Below are positions 16,924-25,883 of a DNA stretch of 64,000 bases, piece after piece (positions within the stretch are counted from its first letter, which is position 1; every line of letters begins with the position of its first letter). The notes below the pieces were generated by a model. It had not been told where the DNA came from and ran no database searches. It was given only the letters and a program-made list of their open reading frames with translations. A program made the translations under genes and the position numbers. This DNA comes from Neptuniibacter sp048548695. GTDB taxonomy: Bacteria; Pseudomonadota; Gammaproteobacteria; Pseudomonadales; Balneatricaceae. The stretch is from the NCBI RefSeq assembly GCF_048548695.1, contig NZ_JBLYIF010000008.1, one strand, 5' to 3'.

Positions 16924-18324
16924 TTACAGATTGGCTATCCGGTTCAGACCCGCAATAGCGGCAACACGATAAGCTTCCGCCATGGTCGGATAGTTGAAAG
17001 TGGTATTGATAAAATACTTCAACGTGTTGGCTTCGCCCTTCTGAGCCATAATGGCTTGTCCAATATGCACGATCTCAGAAGCATGCTCACCAAAGCAGTG
17101 GATACCCAATATCTCGAGGGTTTCACGATTGAACAGAATCTTGAGCATACCGACTGGCTGGCCATAAATTTGTGCCCGTGCGGTATCTTTAAAAAATGCC
17201 TGGCCAACTTCATAAGGTACACAAGCCTGAGTCAGCTGCTCTTCTGTTTGTCCGACAGAGCTGATCTCCGGAATAGTATAAATACCCGTCGGGACTTCAT
17301 TGATATAACGGAAGTCCTCCGCATCTAGCATATCCGCTGCCGCCGCACGTCCTTGATCCAGTGCTGCGGAGGCCAGGCTTGGCCAACCCACCACATCGCC
17401 AACGGCATACATGCCTTCACAAGAGGTACGATAGTGATCATCAACAACGATCTGACCACGACTGTTAGCCTCCAAGCCAACACGCTCAAGATGCAACGTT
17501 TCTGTATTACCGCTGCGGCCATTACACCATAAGAAGGCATCCGCACGGATTTTCTTGCCAGATTTAAGGCTCAGAGTGACACCACGATCGTCACCTTCCA
17601 CGGTGTCATAAACTTCATTGTGGCGAATCTTCACAGCATTGTTACGCAGGTGGTAACTCAGCGAGTCTGAGATTTCCGCATCCAGAAATGACAATAGCCG
17701 GTCTTGGGCATCAACCAGGTCCACCTTAACCCCCAAACCACTGAAGATTGAGGCATATTCCGACCCAATCACCCCAGCACCATAGATAATCAACGTACGG
17801 GGAGTATGACTCAGTTTCAGAATGGTATCGGAGTTATAAATACGCGGATGGGTAAAATCAATATCGGCCGGAGTATAAGGCCGCGAGCCGGTCGCAATGA
17901 CAACATTTTTAGCCCGCAGGGTTTCATCGCCCTGTGAGGTACCACGCACCAGTACAGTATTTTTATCTTCAAATTCAGCCTGTCCGAAAAATACATCAAT
18001 ACGGTTACGGGCATAGAAATTAGTACGAAGTACTACCTGACTGGAAATCACTTTTTCAGCGCGCTTTAGCACTTTTGGGAACGAAAACCAGCGCGGCTCA
18101 CCAATATCACGGAACATCGGGTTAGTATTGAATTCAATGATTTGTTTTACAGAATGGCGCAGTGCTTTGGACGGGATAGTCCCTTTGTGAGTACAGTTAC
18201 CACCCACGAACTCCTGTTCTTCAATGACGGCAACTCGACGGCCTTTTTTGGCTGCATTCATGGCAGCACCTTCACCTGCCGGTCCTGAACCGATCACAAT
18301 GACATCATAGTCATACACCGCCAT
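16924..18324 (-). CDS. sthA: Soluble pyridine nucleotide transhydrogenase SthA
   Basis: A 466-residue FAD protein that transfers hydride between NADPH and NAD+ in the cytoplasm. The ATG at 18324 gives MAVYDYDVIVIGSGPAGEG, with AAGGGGA upstream; the frame runs 88 codons further but without homology-like sequence. The redox-disulphide site of related reductases (CxxxxC) is replaced by NCTHKGTIPSK, the mark of SthA. A second nucleotide site is IYGAGVIGSEYAS, and the C-terminal dimerisation domain ends at EAYRVAAIAGLNRIANL. It follows the nqr-apbE-nqrM operon on the same strand. Confidence 0.96.
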   Translation of the reverse strand: MAVYDYDVIVIGSGPAGEGAAMNAAKKGRRVAVIEEQEFVGGNCTHKGTIPSKALRHSVKQIIEFNTNPMFRDIGEPRWFSFPKVLKRAEKVISSQVVLRTNFYARNRIDVFFGQAEFEDKNTVLVRGTSQGDETLRAKNVVIATGSRPYTPADIDFTHPRIYNSDTILKLSHTPRTLIIYGAGVIGSEYASIFSGLGVKVDLVDAQDRLLSFLDAEISDSLSYHLRNNAVKIRHNEVYDTVEGDDRGVTLSLKSGKKIRADAFLWCNGRSGNTETLHLERVGLEANSRGQIVVDDHYRTSCEGMYAVGDVVGWPSLASAALDQGRAAAADMLDAEDFRYINEVPTGIYTIPEISSVGQTEEQLTQACVPYEVGQAFFKDTARAQIYGQPVGMLKILFNRETLEILGIHCFGEHASEIVHIGQAIMAQKGEANTLKYFINTTFNYPTMAEAYRVAAIAGLNRIANL

Positions 18325-18406
18325 TTCTTTCCCCTTACCGTGTCTGTAAATTATTGTTTGAACTGTTTTTATGCAGAAAAGATACGCCTGACAAAACTCC
18401 AGACAA

Positions 18407-18646
18407 TTAGTCTTTGGCCTTAACCTCGTAAGCCAGGTCCTGTTTGTCTGGCGTGCCAACCTGTTTTTCCTGTTCTTCATCGCACTTTTTGGGATCGCCA
18501 CCGCAAATTTCGCAACTTGAATCGATGCCAACATTTGCCAGGCCACCACAGGAGCCAGAGATGGGCTTACGCCCCAAAATAACGCCAACCGACATCGCTA
18601 CCACAATCAGTAACAAGCCAATAAACGCAAAAATCATGGTACTCAT
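18407..18646 (-). CDS. nqrM: Na+-NQR maturation protein NqrM
   Basis: A 79-residue protein with one N-terminal membrane helix (MIFAFIGLLLIVVAMSVGVI) and four cysteines, Cys33, 45, 48 and 55 (SCGG, SCEICGGDPKKC), the pattern of the DUF539/NqrM family. NqrM is required to supply the iron centre held between NqrD and NqrE. The start at 18646 has GAGG upstream and lies 7 nt after the apbE stop; an upstream extension of 18 codons is open but lies in apbE. It is the last gene of the nqr operon. Confidence 0.94.
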   Translation of the reverse strand: MSTMIFAFIGLLLIVVAMSVGVILGRKPISGSCGGLANVGIDSSCEICGGDPKKCDEEQEKQVGTPDKQDLAYEVKAKD

Positions 18647-18653
18647 ATCAACC

Positions 18654-19718
18654 TCACTGCACCAGGTACTGCTCAAAACCCGGTGACATACGTTCTTCAA
18701 AGCCAGTGTCCGTTTTCACCAGCATAAATATTTTAATGCCCTGCTCATTCGCAAATGCCATGCCTTTATCAGGGCCCATCACCATAAGTGTAGTTGCCAG
18801 AGCATCTGCTTCAGCACAGGTTGGCATCAACACCGTCACCGAAGCTAACCGGTGATCGATTGGTGCCGCGGTTGCAGGATCAATGGTATGAGAGAAACGC
18901 ACGCCATTATCCTCAAAGTAATTGCGATAGTCCCCGGATGTCGCAATACTGACATCACGCACTGCAAGTATACGTTGTACACTGCGTTCGAATTCGGCAG
19001 TCGGTGTCTCAATCGCAATCCGCCATGGCTGGCCATTAGGTTTACTACCTCGAGCTCTGAGCTCACCGCCTATCTCAACCAGATAATCGGAAATGCCCGC
19101 TTTTTCCAGGATTTCAGCTACATAATCAACGCCATATCCTTTTGCGACAGCAGACAGGTCGATATAGCTTTTTACCACGCGGGTTAACACTCTGGTATTC
19201 ACATCATACTGCAATTTGTGAAACCCCACCTGTGGCCGCACTGTAGCAATCTGATCTTCCGATGGCGCATGCAGTACCCTGCCATTAGGACCAAAGCCCC
19301 AGAGATTTACCAGAGGACCAACGGTGATATCAAATGCACCTTCACTGATGGCACCAACCTCCAGAGATAATGCCAGCACCTCACCTAACTCAGCTGATAC
19401 CTGATGAGCACTGCCAGCTGGCTGTTGATTGATGACTGATAACTCAGAGTCAGAAATGTAAGTCGACATACTCTGATTAATAGCTACCAGAGCACTATCA
19501 ATACGCCGGGCAATCTCAGTTGACTCAAGACCGTCTACGCCGATCCATTTAACCGAGAAGGTAGTACCCATTGTGATGCCGGAATGAACCTGCATTGGCG
19601 GAGTTGTATCCGCACAGGCTGTGACCAACAAAAAGAGGATGGCCAGCAGCAAAGCTGCTGGCCATTGACGATGGTGACTGAAAACTTCAGACACCCGGTG
19701 TTTAACCGCCAAAATCAT
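18654..19718 (-). CDS. apbE: FAD:protein FMN transferase ApbE (lipoprotein)
   Basis: A Mg2+-dependent periplasmic flavin transferase that attaches FMN to Thr in NqrB and NqrC. The product opens with a hydrophobic segment and lipobox LVTACAD, so it is probably a lipoprotein, and contains the ApbE core (GAFDITVGPLVNLWGFG, LSAVAKGYGVDYV, FSHTIDP). I chose the ATG at 19718, which overlaps the nqrF end by 17 nt. A GTG at 19694 would avoid overlap and keep the full lipoprotein signal, and an ATG at 19745 is also open. Confidence 0.95.
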   Translation of the reverse strand: MILAVKHRVSEVFSHHRQWPAALLLAILFLLVTACADTTPPMQVHSGITMGTTFSVKWIGVDGLESTEIARRIDSALVAINQSMSTYISDSELSVINQQPAGSAHQVSAELGEVLALSLEVGAISEGAFDITVGPLVNLWGFGPNGRVLHAPSEDQIATVRPQVGFHKLQYDVNTRVLTRVVKSYIDLSAVAKGYGVDYVAEILEKAGISDYLVEIGGELRARGSKPNGQPWRIAIETPTAEFERSVQRILAVRDVSIATSGDYRNYFEDNGVRFSHTIDPATAAPIDHRLASVTVLMPTCAEADALATTLMVMGPDKGMAFANEQGIKIFMLVKTDTGFEERMSPGFEQYLVQ

Positions 19719-20928
19719 CAAGGAAGATGTTATCGCGCTCAACACCCAGATCCACCAACATCTGGATTACCGCAGAGTTCATCATCGGCGGTCCACACAT
19801 GTAGTATTCACAATCTTCCGGCGCTTCGTGATCCTTCAGATAGTTATCATACAGCACATTATGGATAAAGCCGGTCATGCCGTCCCAGTTATCTTCTGGT
19901 AGCGGATCAGACAAAGCCAAATGCCACTTAAAGTTGGCATTTTCTTCCTGCAGCATGTCGTACTCTTCGTTGTAGAAGGACTCACGCAACGAACGGGCAC
20001 CGTACCAGAACGTAATTTTACGTTCGGAATTCAGGCGTTTAAGCTGGTCAAAGATATGGCTACGCATTGGCGCCATACCCGCACCACCACCAATAAACAC
20101 CATTTCGCAGTCATTATCGGTTGCGAAGAACTCACCAAACGGTCCGTATACAGTGATTTTATCGCCCTGCTTCAGACTAAACACGTACGAAGACATAATA
20201 CCCGGTGGGAAATTGGTACCCGGTGGTGGAGAAGCGATACGGATGTTGAACTTAACAACACCACGCTCTTCTGGGTAGTTCGCCATGGAATAGGCACGAA
20301 TGGTCGGTTCAGTTACCTTGGACACATACTGCCACATGTTGAACTTATCCCAATCGCCACGGTAATCTTCGTCGATTTCAAAGTCTTTGTAGTGCACTTC
20401 ATGCGGCGGGCATTCCAGCTGAACGTAACCGCCAGCACGGAAGTCAACATTTTCACCTTCAGGCAGACGCAGCGTCAGTTCTTTGATGAAGGTGGCCACG
20501 TTCGGGTTAGAGTCAACCGTACACTCCCACTTCTTCACACCAAAGACTTCTTCTTCGATCTCCAGCTCCATATCCTGCTTAACATTAACCTGACAGGATA
20601 GGCGCCAGCCTTCTTTCGCTTCACGCATGGTGAAGTGAGATTCTTCGGTTGGCAGCATGGAACCGCCGCCATCCAGCACCTGACACTTACACTGAGCACA
20701 GGTACCACCGCCACCACAGGCAGACGGGATAAAGATGCCCTGATCAGCCAGGGTCTGCAGCAGTTTACCACCTGCCGCAACGGTAATGGTTTTATCCGGG
20801 TCATCGTTGATGCGTAAGGTCACATCACCGGAACTCACCAGTTTAGAACGGGCTGCCAGAATCACTACGACCAGTGCAAGCACTACCGCAGTAAACATGA
20901 CAACGCCGAGAATGATTTCAGCATTCAT
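19702..20928 (-). CDS. nqrF: Na+-NQR subunit F
   Basis: The NADH-oxidising subunit, 408 residues. One N-terminal helix anchors it. The ferredoxin domain binds a 2Fe-2S cluster through Cys71, 77, 80 and 112 (SACGGGGTCAQCKC and RLSCQV). It is followed by an FAD domain (RAYSMANYPEE) and an NADH domain (FIGGGAGMAPMRS, YYMCGPPMM). It passes electrons to the iron site in NqrD/E. It lies 36 nt downstream of nqrE and overlaps the start of apbE. Confidence 0.98.
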   Translation of the reverse strand: MNAEIILGVVMFTAVVLALVVVILAARSKLVSSGDVTLRINDDPDKTITVAAGGKLLQTLADQGIFIPSACGGGGTCAQCKCQVLDGGGSMLPTEESHFTMREAKEGWRLSCQVNVKQDMELEIEEEVFGVKKWECTVDSNPNVATFIKELTLRLPEGENVDFRAGGYVQLECPPHEVHYKDFEIDEDYRGDWDKFNMWQYVSKVTEPTIRAYSMANYPEERGVVKFNIRIASPPPGTNFPPGIMSSYVFSLKQGDKITVYGPFGEFFATDNDCEMVFIGGGAGMAPMRSHIFDQLKRLNSERKITFWYGARSLRESFYNEEYDMLQEENANFKWHLALSDPLPEDNWDGMTGFIHNVLYDNYLKDHEAPEDCEYYMCGPPMMNSAVIQMLVDLGVERDNIFLDDFGG

Positions 20929-20964
20929 AAGCTAATCCTTCTTCTGTTGACCATGTAGACAGCA

Positions 20965-21573
20965 TTACAGCTGAACCCCGGAGAAAGACATGAAACCCAG
21001 TGACATCAGGCCTACTGTGATAAAGGTAATACCCAAACCACGCAGCCCTTCAGGGACGTCACTGTATTTCAGTTTTTCACGAATACCTGCCAGTGCAGCA
21101 ATTGCCAGCGCCCAGCCAATACCCGCACCGACGCCATACACCACAGACTCACCAAAGGTATAGTCACGCTCAACCATGAACAGTGCAGCACCCATGATGG
21201 CACAGTTCACCGTGATCAATGGCAGGAAGACACCCAGCGCGTTATACAGCGCCGGAACAAACTTATCCAGGAACATCTCCAGGATCTGAACGATCGCGGC
21301 GATAACACCGATATAAGAGATGTAACCCAAAAAGCTGAGGTCAACTTCCGGATAACCCGCCCAAGCCAACGCGCCTTCACGCAGCAGGTGGTTATAGATC
21401 AGGTTATTCACCGGTGTCGTAATCGCCAGTACGACGATAACGGCAATACCCAGGCCAATCGCGGTCTGTACCTTCTTAGAGATCGCCAGGAAAGTACACA
21501 TACCCAGGAAGAAGGCCAGCGCCATGTTCTCAACAAAAATCGCCTTAACGGCCAGGCTGATATATTGTTCCAT
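20965..21573 (-). CDS. nqrE: Na+-NQR subunit E
   Basis: A 202-residue integral membrane subunit with six helices. Together with NqrD it holds the intramembrane iron-sulphur centre between conserved cysteines; LGMCTFLAISK carries one and VNCAIMGAALF another. The start codon overlaps the nqrD stop by one base (TAATG), which implies coupled translation of the two symmetric subunits. Confidence 0.98.
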   Translation of the reverse strand: MEQYISLAVKAIFVENMALAFFLGMCTFLAISKKVQTAIGLGIAVIVVLAITTPVNNLIYNHLLREGALAWAGYPEVDLSFLGYISYIGVIAAIVQILEMFLDKFVPALYNALGVFLPLITVNCAIMGAALFMVERDYTFGESVVYGVGAGIGWALAIAALAGIREKLKYSDVPEGLRGLGITFITVGLMSLGFMSFSGVQL

Positions 21574-22232
21574 TACACAGCCTCCTTATTGGTGTTTGGG
21601 GCCAGTTCAAATTCAGGTGCTTCCACCTGCTCTTTGTTAAAGCTACGTACCACCCAGATGAAGATGCCGATAATAAAGAAGGCACTTGGAGGCAACAGCA
21701 GTAGGCCATTGGCCTGATACCAGCCGCCATCATTGATCAGGGGTAACACTTCAACACCGAACAATTTGCCGGCGCCGAACAGTTCACGAATAAAGCCAAC
21801 AAACAGCAGTACCACCCCGTAGCCCAAGCCATTACCGATACCATCCAGGAAGGAGATCCCCGGCGGGTTCTTCATAGCAAAGGCTTCAGCACGACCCATT
21901 ACAATACAGTTGGTAATAATCAGGCCCACAAACACTGACAGCTGTTTAGATATCTCATAGGCATACGCCTTGAGAATCTGATCCACCACAATTACCAATG
22001 AAGCAATAATGGTCATCTGACAGATGATACGAACACTGCTGGGTATCTGGTTACGGATAATAGAAACGAACATATTGGAAAATGCCGTTACCGCAACCAC
22101 CGCCATGGTCATTACCAATGCAGTATTAAGGTTTGTCGTTACCGCTAGAGCAGAACAAATACCCAGGATCTGCAAACCGATCGGGTTGTTCTTGAAAATA
22201 GGGGTAACCAGAACTTCTTTAGCTGCAGACAT
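21573..22232 (-). CDS. nqrD: Na+-NQR subunit D
   Basis: A 219-residue membrane subunit homologous to NqrE, with six helices. Cysteines in QILGICSALAVT and ITNCIVMGRAEAFA are the predicted ligands for the iron centre. It forms part of the Na+ path across the inner membrane. It is three bases downstream of nqrC. Confidence 0.98.
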   Translation of the reverse strand: MSAAKEVLVTPIFKNNPIGLQILGICSALAVTTNLNTALVMTMAVVAVTAFSNMFVSIIRNQIPSSVRIICQMTIIASLVIVVDQILKAYAYEISKQLSVFVGLIITNCIVMGRAEAFAMKNPPGISFLDGIGNGLGYGVVLLFVGFIRELFGAGKLFGVEVLPLINDGGWYQANGLLLLPPSAFFIIGIFIWVVRSFNKEQVEAPEFELAPNTNKEAV

Positions 22233-22235
22233 GGT

Positions 22236-23021
22236 TTACGCCTCCCCTGCTTTCAGGTTAGCCAGGAATGGAGCATAGCCGTTTTTACCCAACCAGAAAT
22301 GCACCAGATTGGTCACACCATTGCTGGTTAGAGTTGCTCCGGACAGGCCATCTATCTGGAAAACTGCTTTAGGTGATGCTGGATCAACATTACCCTTGAT
22401 CAGGCCCAGCGCCGGGTCCATAGAACCCTCTGGGTAGACTTTTTTACCCGGCCACATCGCTTTCCAGGCGGGGTTATCCACTTCACCGCCCAGACCCGGG
22501 GTCTCAGCATGCGAATAGAAGCCTAGGCCAATGACCGTGTTCAGGTCACCTTCCAGTGCCAGGAAGCCATAAAGAGTGGACCAGAGGCCATAACCATGCA
22601 CGGGCAGGATAATTTTCTCCACATCACCCGCCGCACTTTCAATCAGGTATACCGGCATCACGTTTGCCTGATACTTGATAGAAGCGATATCCACATCTTT
22701 GCTCAGCACCTGCCCCAGCTCTTTGTCCTTAGCCGCTTTTTTCGCATCATAACGCTTAGGATCAGCCACCTCAGTAAATTTGCCTGATTCAAGATCAACA
22801 AATTTTTTGGTGATGGTGCTGTTAAACAGTTCCTGAATATCCTTGCCCTGATAATCAACACCGGCTGCGGCCAAGATATTGGTCTGACGGTCAAGGTTTT
22901 TATTCGCTACCTGCTTCGGTTTGAGGACAACCGCAGCGGTAGAAACGATCACCGAACAGACCACACAAAGCAGAACAGTAACGGTGATGGTTTTTCCGAT
23001 AGTGTCATTATTCGCTGACAT
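22236..23021 (-). CDS. nqrC: Na+-NQR subunit C (FMN-binding)
   Basis: A 261-residue subunit with one N-terminal membrane helix and a periplasmic FMN domain. The covalent flavin site is SGATLT near the C-terminus (Thr230 in the DGLSGAT context), modified by ApbE encoded downstream. The start MSANNDTIGK at 23021 overlaps the nqrB end by 14 nt; the 13 codons open upstream lie inside nqrB and do not resemble NqrC. Confidence 0.97.
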   Translation of the reverse strand: MSANNDTIGKTITVTVLLCVVCSVIVSTAAVVLKPKQVANKNLDRQTNILAAAGVDYQGKDIQELFNSTITKKFVDLESGKFTEVADPKRYDAKKAAKDKELGQVLSKDVDIASIKYQANVMPVYLIESAAGDVEKIILPVHGYGLWSTLYGFLALEGDLNTVIGLGFYSHAETPGLGGEVDNPAWKAMWPGKKVYPEGSMDPALGLIKGNVDPASPKAVFQIDGLSGATLTSNGVTNLVHFWLGKNGYAPFLANLKAGEA

Positions 23022-24219
23022 CGCGTTGCATCCTCCGTTTAATGTTGGCCTGAATAACAAAGTTGTCTATCAGCGGCGCGAACAGGTTAGCGAACAGAAT
23101 CGCCAACATCATGCCTTCCGGGAAAGCTGGGTTCACAACACGTATCAAGACTACCATGATGCCGATAAGCGCACCGAAGTACCATTTACCGACATTGGTC
23201 ATAGAGGCTGAAACCGGGTCTGTTGCCATAAAGAACATACCAAAGGCAAAACCACCCAATACCAGGTGCCAGTAAAATGGCAGCGCAAACATCGGATTCG
23301 TTTCAGAGCCCAACACGTTAAACAGTGTCGCGGTTGCCACCATGCCCAGAAATACACCCGCAACAATTCGCCATGCGGCAACTCTGGCGATCAGCAGGGC
23401 GAAACCACCGATGGCAATCGCCAAGGTAGACACTTCACCAACAGAACCCTGAATGCGACCGATGAAGGCATCAAACCAGGTAATATTCTGTGCCAGAATG
23501 GCATCAACACCACCGGCAGCCGCTAGGCCCAACGGCGTAGCGCCGGAGAAACCATCAACAGCCGTCCAGATCGCATCACCTGACATCTGTGCCGGATAAG
23601 CAAAGAACAGGAAAGCACGCCCAGTCAGCGCCGGGTTAAGGAAGTTTTTGCCAGTACCACCAAAGACTTCCTTACCAATCACCACGCCAAAACTGATACC
23701 CAGAGCCACCTGCCACAATGGGATAGATGGCGGCAGAATCAGCGCGAACAGGATGGAGGTGACGAAGAAACCTTCGTTCACTTCGTGGCCACGTTTCATG
23801 GCAAACACAACTTCCCAGAAACCGCCCACGACAAAGGTAACAATGTAGATCGGCAGCCAGTAAGCCGCGCCATGAATGATATTATCCCAGACGCTACCGG
23901 GGTCAAAGCTGGTGAAAATGGCAGCTATTGCACCCTGCCAGGTAGTGGGTTCGGTGATGCCCAACTGAGCCATCGCAGTATTTGCCTGCAGGCCGACGTT
24001 ATACATACCGAAGAAGACAGCCGGGAAGGTACACATCCAGACCAGAATCATCATCCGTTTCAGGTCAACCGCATCGCGCACATGCGCCGCGGTTTTGGTT
24101 ACCTGTCCCGGCGTATAGAAAATGGTATCAACTGCTTCATACAGGGCATACCAGTTTTCATACTTGCCGCCTTTATGAAAATGCGGCTCCATTTTGTCAA
24201 GAATTGTTCTGATACTCAT
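23008..24219 (-). CDS. nqrB: Na+-NQR subunit B
   Basis: A 403-residue membrane subunit with about ten helices. It carries covalent FMN at Thr228 (DGFSGATPLG) and riboflavin, and forms the main Na+ channel and ubiquinone site. It starts two bases after the nqrA stop. The length and flavinylation motif fit the Vibrio protein closely. Confidence 0.98.
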   Translation of the reverse strand: MSIRTILDKMEPHFHKGGKYENWYALYEAVDTIFYTPGQVTKTAAHVRDAVDLKRMMILVWMCTFPAVFFGMYNVGLQANTAMAQLGITEPTTWQGAIAAIFTSFDPGSVWDNIIHGAAYWLPIYIVTFVVGGFWEVVFAMKRGHEVNEGFFVTSILFALILPPSIPLWQVALGISFGVVIGKEVFGGTGKNFLNPALTGRAFLFFAYPAQMSGDAIWTAVDGFSGATPLGLAAAGGVDAILAQNITWFDAFIGRIQGSVGEVSTLAIAIGGFALLIARVAAWRIVAGVFLGMVATATLFNVLGSETNPMFALPFYWHLVLGGFAFGMFFMATDPVSASMTNVGKWYFGALIGIMVVLIRVVNPAFPEGMMLAILFANLFAPLIDNFVIQANIKRRMQRDVSE

Positions 24220-24221
24220 GC

Positions 24222-25556
24222 TCAGGCCTCCTTCTCGATACGCGCCAGATTGTCACGCAGAATCGGGCCATATTCGTACTTGCCCGGGCAGGCAAAAGTA
24301 AACAGGGCCAGGTCTTCTTCGTCCAGCTCGAGGCAGCCAAGTTGCATCGCCTGTACGATATCACCGGTCACCAGCGCACGCAGCAACTGGGTTGGCAGGA
24401 TATCCAGAGGCATCAGGTTTTCAAACTGTCCTACCGGCACCATGGCTCGCTCAGAACCATTAGTGGTAGTGGTGAAGTCAAACTTCTTAGAACGATTAAG
24501 GAAAGAGGCAAACACATTTAGCACAGAGAATTTATCAGTGCCCGGTTTGACCCAGCCCATAAATTCGCGCTTATCGCCTTCTTCCAGAATGCAGATCTGA
24601 TTGGCATAACGCCCCAGATAACCCAAAGGACCACGTGATGCACGGCCGTTCCAGACGGAACCACTGATGACACGGTTATGGTTACCAACTTCAGTTCCTG
24701 CGAGCAATTCAGTCAGATTAGCACCGATACGGGTACGTAATAAACCCGGGTTAGCCGCTTTAGGTCCACCCACAGCAACAACGCGATCAGTCGGCAGACG
24801 ACCTTCGGTAAACAGTTTGCCAAAGGCAATGACATCCTGATAACCGATAGTCCATACCGTTTTCTTCTGCGAGACGGGATCAAGGAAGTGAATGTGCGTA
24901 CCCGCGTTACCCGCCGGGTGCAAGCCACCAAACTCTTCTACCGTAACACCATCAACAGAGGGCACATCTGCCCCTTCAGCCTTGCACAGGAAGACCTTGC
25001 TGCTCAGCTGCTTCAGAACCTGTAAACCGTTTTCGAAGGCTTCAGGTTGCTCTGCGATGATCACGGCAGGATCGGCAGCCAATGGGTTGGTATCGATCGC
25101 GGTGACAAAAATAGAATGCGCTTCACTACCCAGGGCAGGCACTTTACTGAAAGGACGGGTACGCAGTGCAGTCCACAAACCAGACTGAACCAAGTTTTCC
25201 TCTACCTGTTCACGACTCAGAGCCGACAGTTGTCCGGCATCATATTTCGCGAACTCAACAGCATCATCGCCTTCAAGCTGAATTACAACCGATTGCAGGA
25301 CACGGCGGTCGCCACGGTTAATCGCGGTTACAACACCCGCTCCCGGCGCCGTATACTGAACACCCTCTGTTTTCTTATCGGTAAAAATTACTTGCCCGAG
25401 TTTTACCCGATCCCCTTCCTTGACGGCCATAGAGGGTTTCATCCCTACATAATCGAAGCCGACAATGGCAACTGTGCTTACAGCAGGACCATCAGCGATG
25501 GTTTGCTTGGGCACACCGGAAATCGGTAGATCCAGACCCTTCTTGATCCTGATCAT
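24222..25556 (-). CDS. nqrA: Na+-NQR subunit A
   Basis: A 444-residue cytoplasmic subunit, the first gene of nqrABCDEF-apbE-nqrM. The start is the ATG at 25556, giving MIRIKKGLDLPISG, the invariant NqrA opening; four codons upstream also remain open. A barrel-sandwich region (MAVKEGDRVKLGQVIF) and the quinone-related C-terminal domain follow. Transcription probably begins in the 327-nt gap upstream, which contains an 8-bp hairpin. Confidence 0.97.
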   Translation of the reverse strand: MIRIKKGLDLPISGVPKQTIADGPAVSTVAIVGFDYVGMKPSMAVKEGDRVKLGQVIFTDKKTEGVQYTAPGAGVVTAINRGDRRVLQSVVIQLEGDDAVEFAKYDAGQLSALSREQVEENLVQSGLWTALRTRPFSKVPALGSEAHSIFVTAIDTNPLAADPAVIIAEQPEAFENGLQVLKQLSSKVFLCKAEGADVPSVDGVTVEEFGGLHPAGNAGTHIHFLDPVSQKKTVWTIGYQDVIAFGKLFTEGRLPTDRVVAVGGPKAANPGLLRTRIGANLTELLAGTEVGNHNRVISGSVWNGRASRGPLGYLGRYANQICILEEGDKREFMGWVKPGTDKFSVLNVFASFLNRSKKFDFTTTTNGSERAMVPVGQFENLMPLDILPTQLLRALVTGDIVQAMQLGCLELDEEDLALFTFACPGKYEYGPILRDNLARIEKEA

Positions 25557-25585
25557 ACGCCTCACCAAATTGCAATAAACTCTTT

Positions 25586-25623
25586 CAGGGCAGCCAACTT
25601 AATGTAGTCCACTCACTGCCCTG
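25586..25623 (-). promoter_or_regulatory. Leader hairpin upstream of nqrA
   Basis: A perfect 8-bp inverted repeat, CAGGGCAG with CTGCCCTG, separated by 22 nt and ending about 30 nt before the nqrA ATG. It is in the probable 5' untranslated region. There is no T run after it, so it is not an ordinary terminator. It may affect translation or mRNA stability. Confidence 0.5.
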
Positions 25624-25827
25624 TCCCCCCAGGCCAGTAAAATGGCTTTTTAATAGTTGGTAAATTGGAATACCCCACCAAAAAATCCGACAAAGTATAC
25701 CCGAGCAAGGACCTTTTTTTCTACTGAACCAAAGGTGATAAAGGCATTTAGCAGGCAAAAAACCTACAAACCCATATAGAATTAATAGGAACTAGGTTAT
25801 TTTAAATAATTATATTAAACCTTAGGC

Positions 25828-25858
25828 GAAAAAAAAGCCGCCCAAAGGCGACCTTTTT
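25828..25858 (-). terminator. Probable terminator of the gap gene
   Basis: Imperfect stem GCCGCC...GGCGACC flanked by A8 and T5, 26 nt after the gap stop. Read on the reverse strand it ends in a U tract. Confidence 0.65.
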
Positions 25859-25883
25859 AATTTTTTATAACTGGGTCAGCAAG

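Larger units (their letters stand above)
25557..25883. other. 327-nt intergenic region: nqr promoter/leader and gap terminator
   Basis: No ORF. On the reverse strand a TATACT hexamer (25694-25699) could be the -10 element of the nqr promoter, but no good -35 is paired with it. Downstream lies the hairpin 25586-25623. The part from 25740 to 25830 is A/T-rich. The right end carries the terminator for gap. Confidence 0.5.

Noticed and set aside
25633..25651. Forward-strand terminator GCCA-TGGC followed by T5
   Set aside because: The stem is only 4 bp and no forward-strand gene precedes it.
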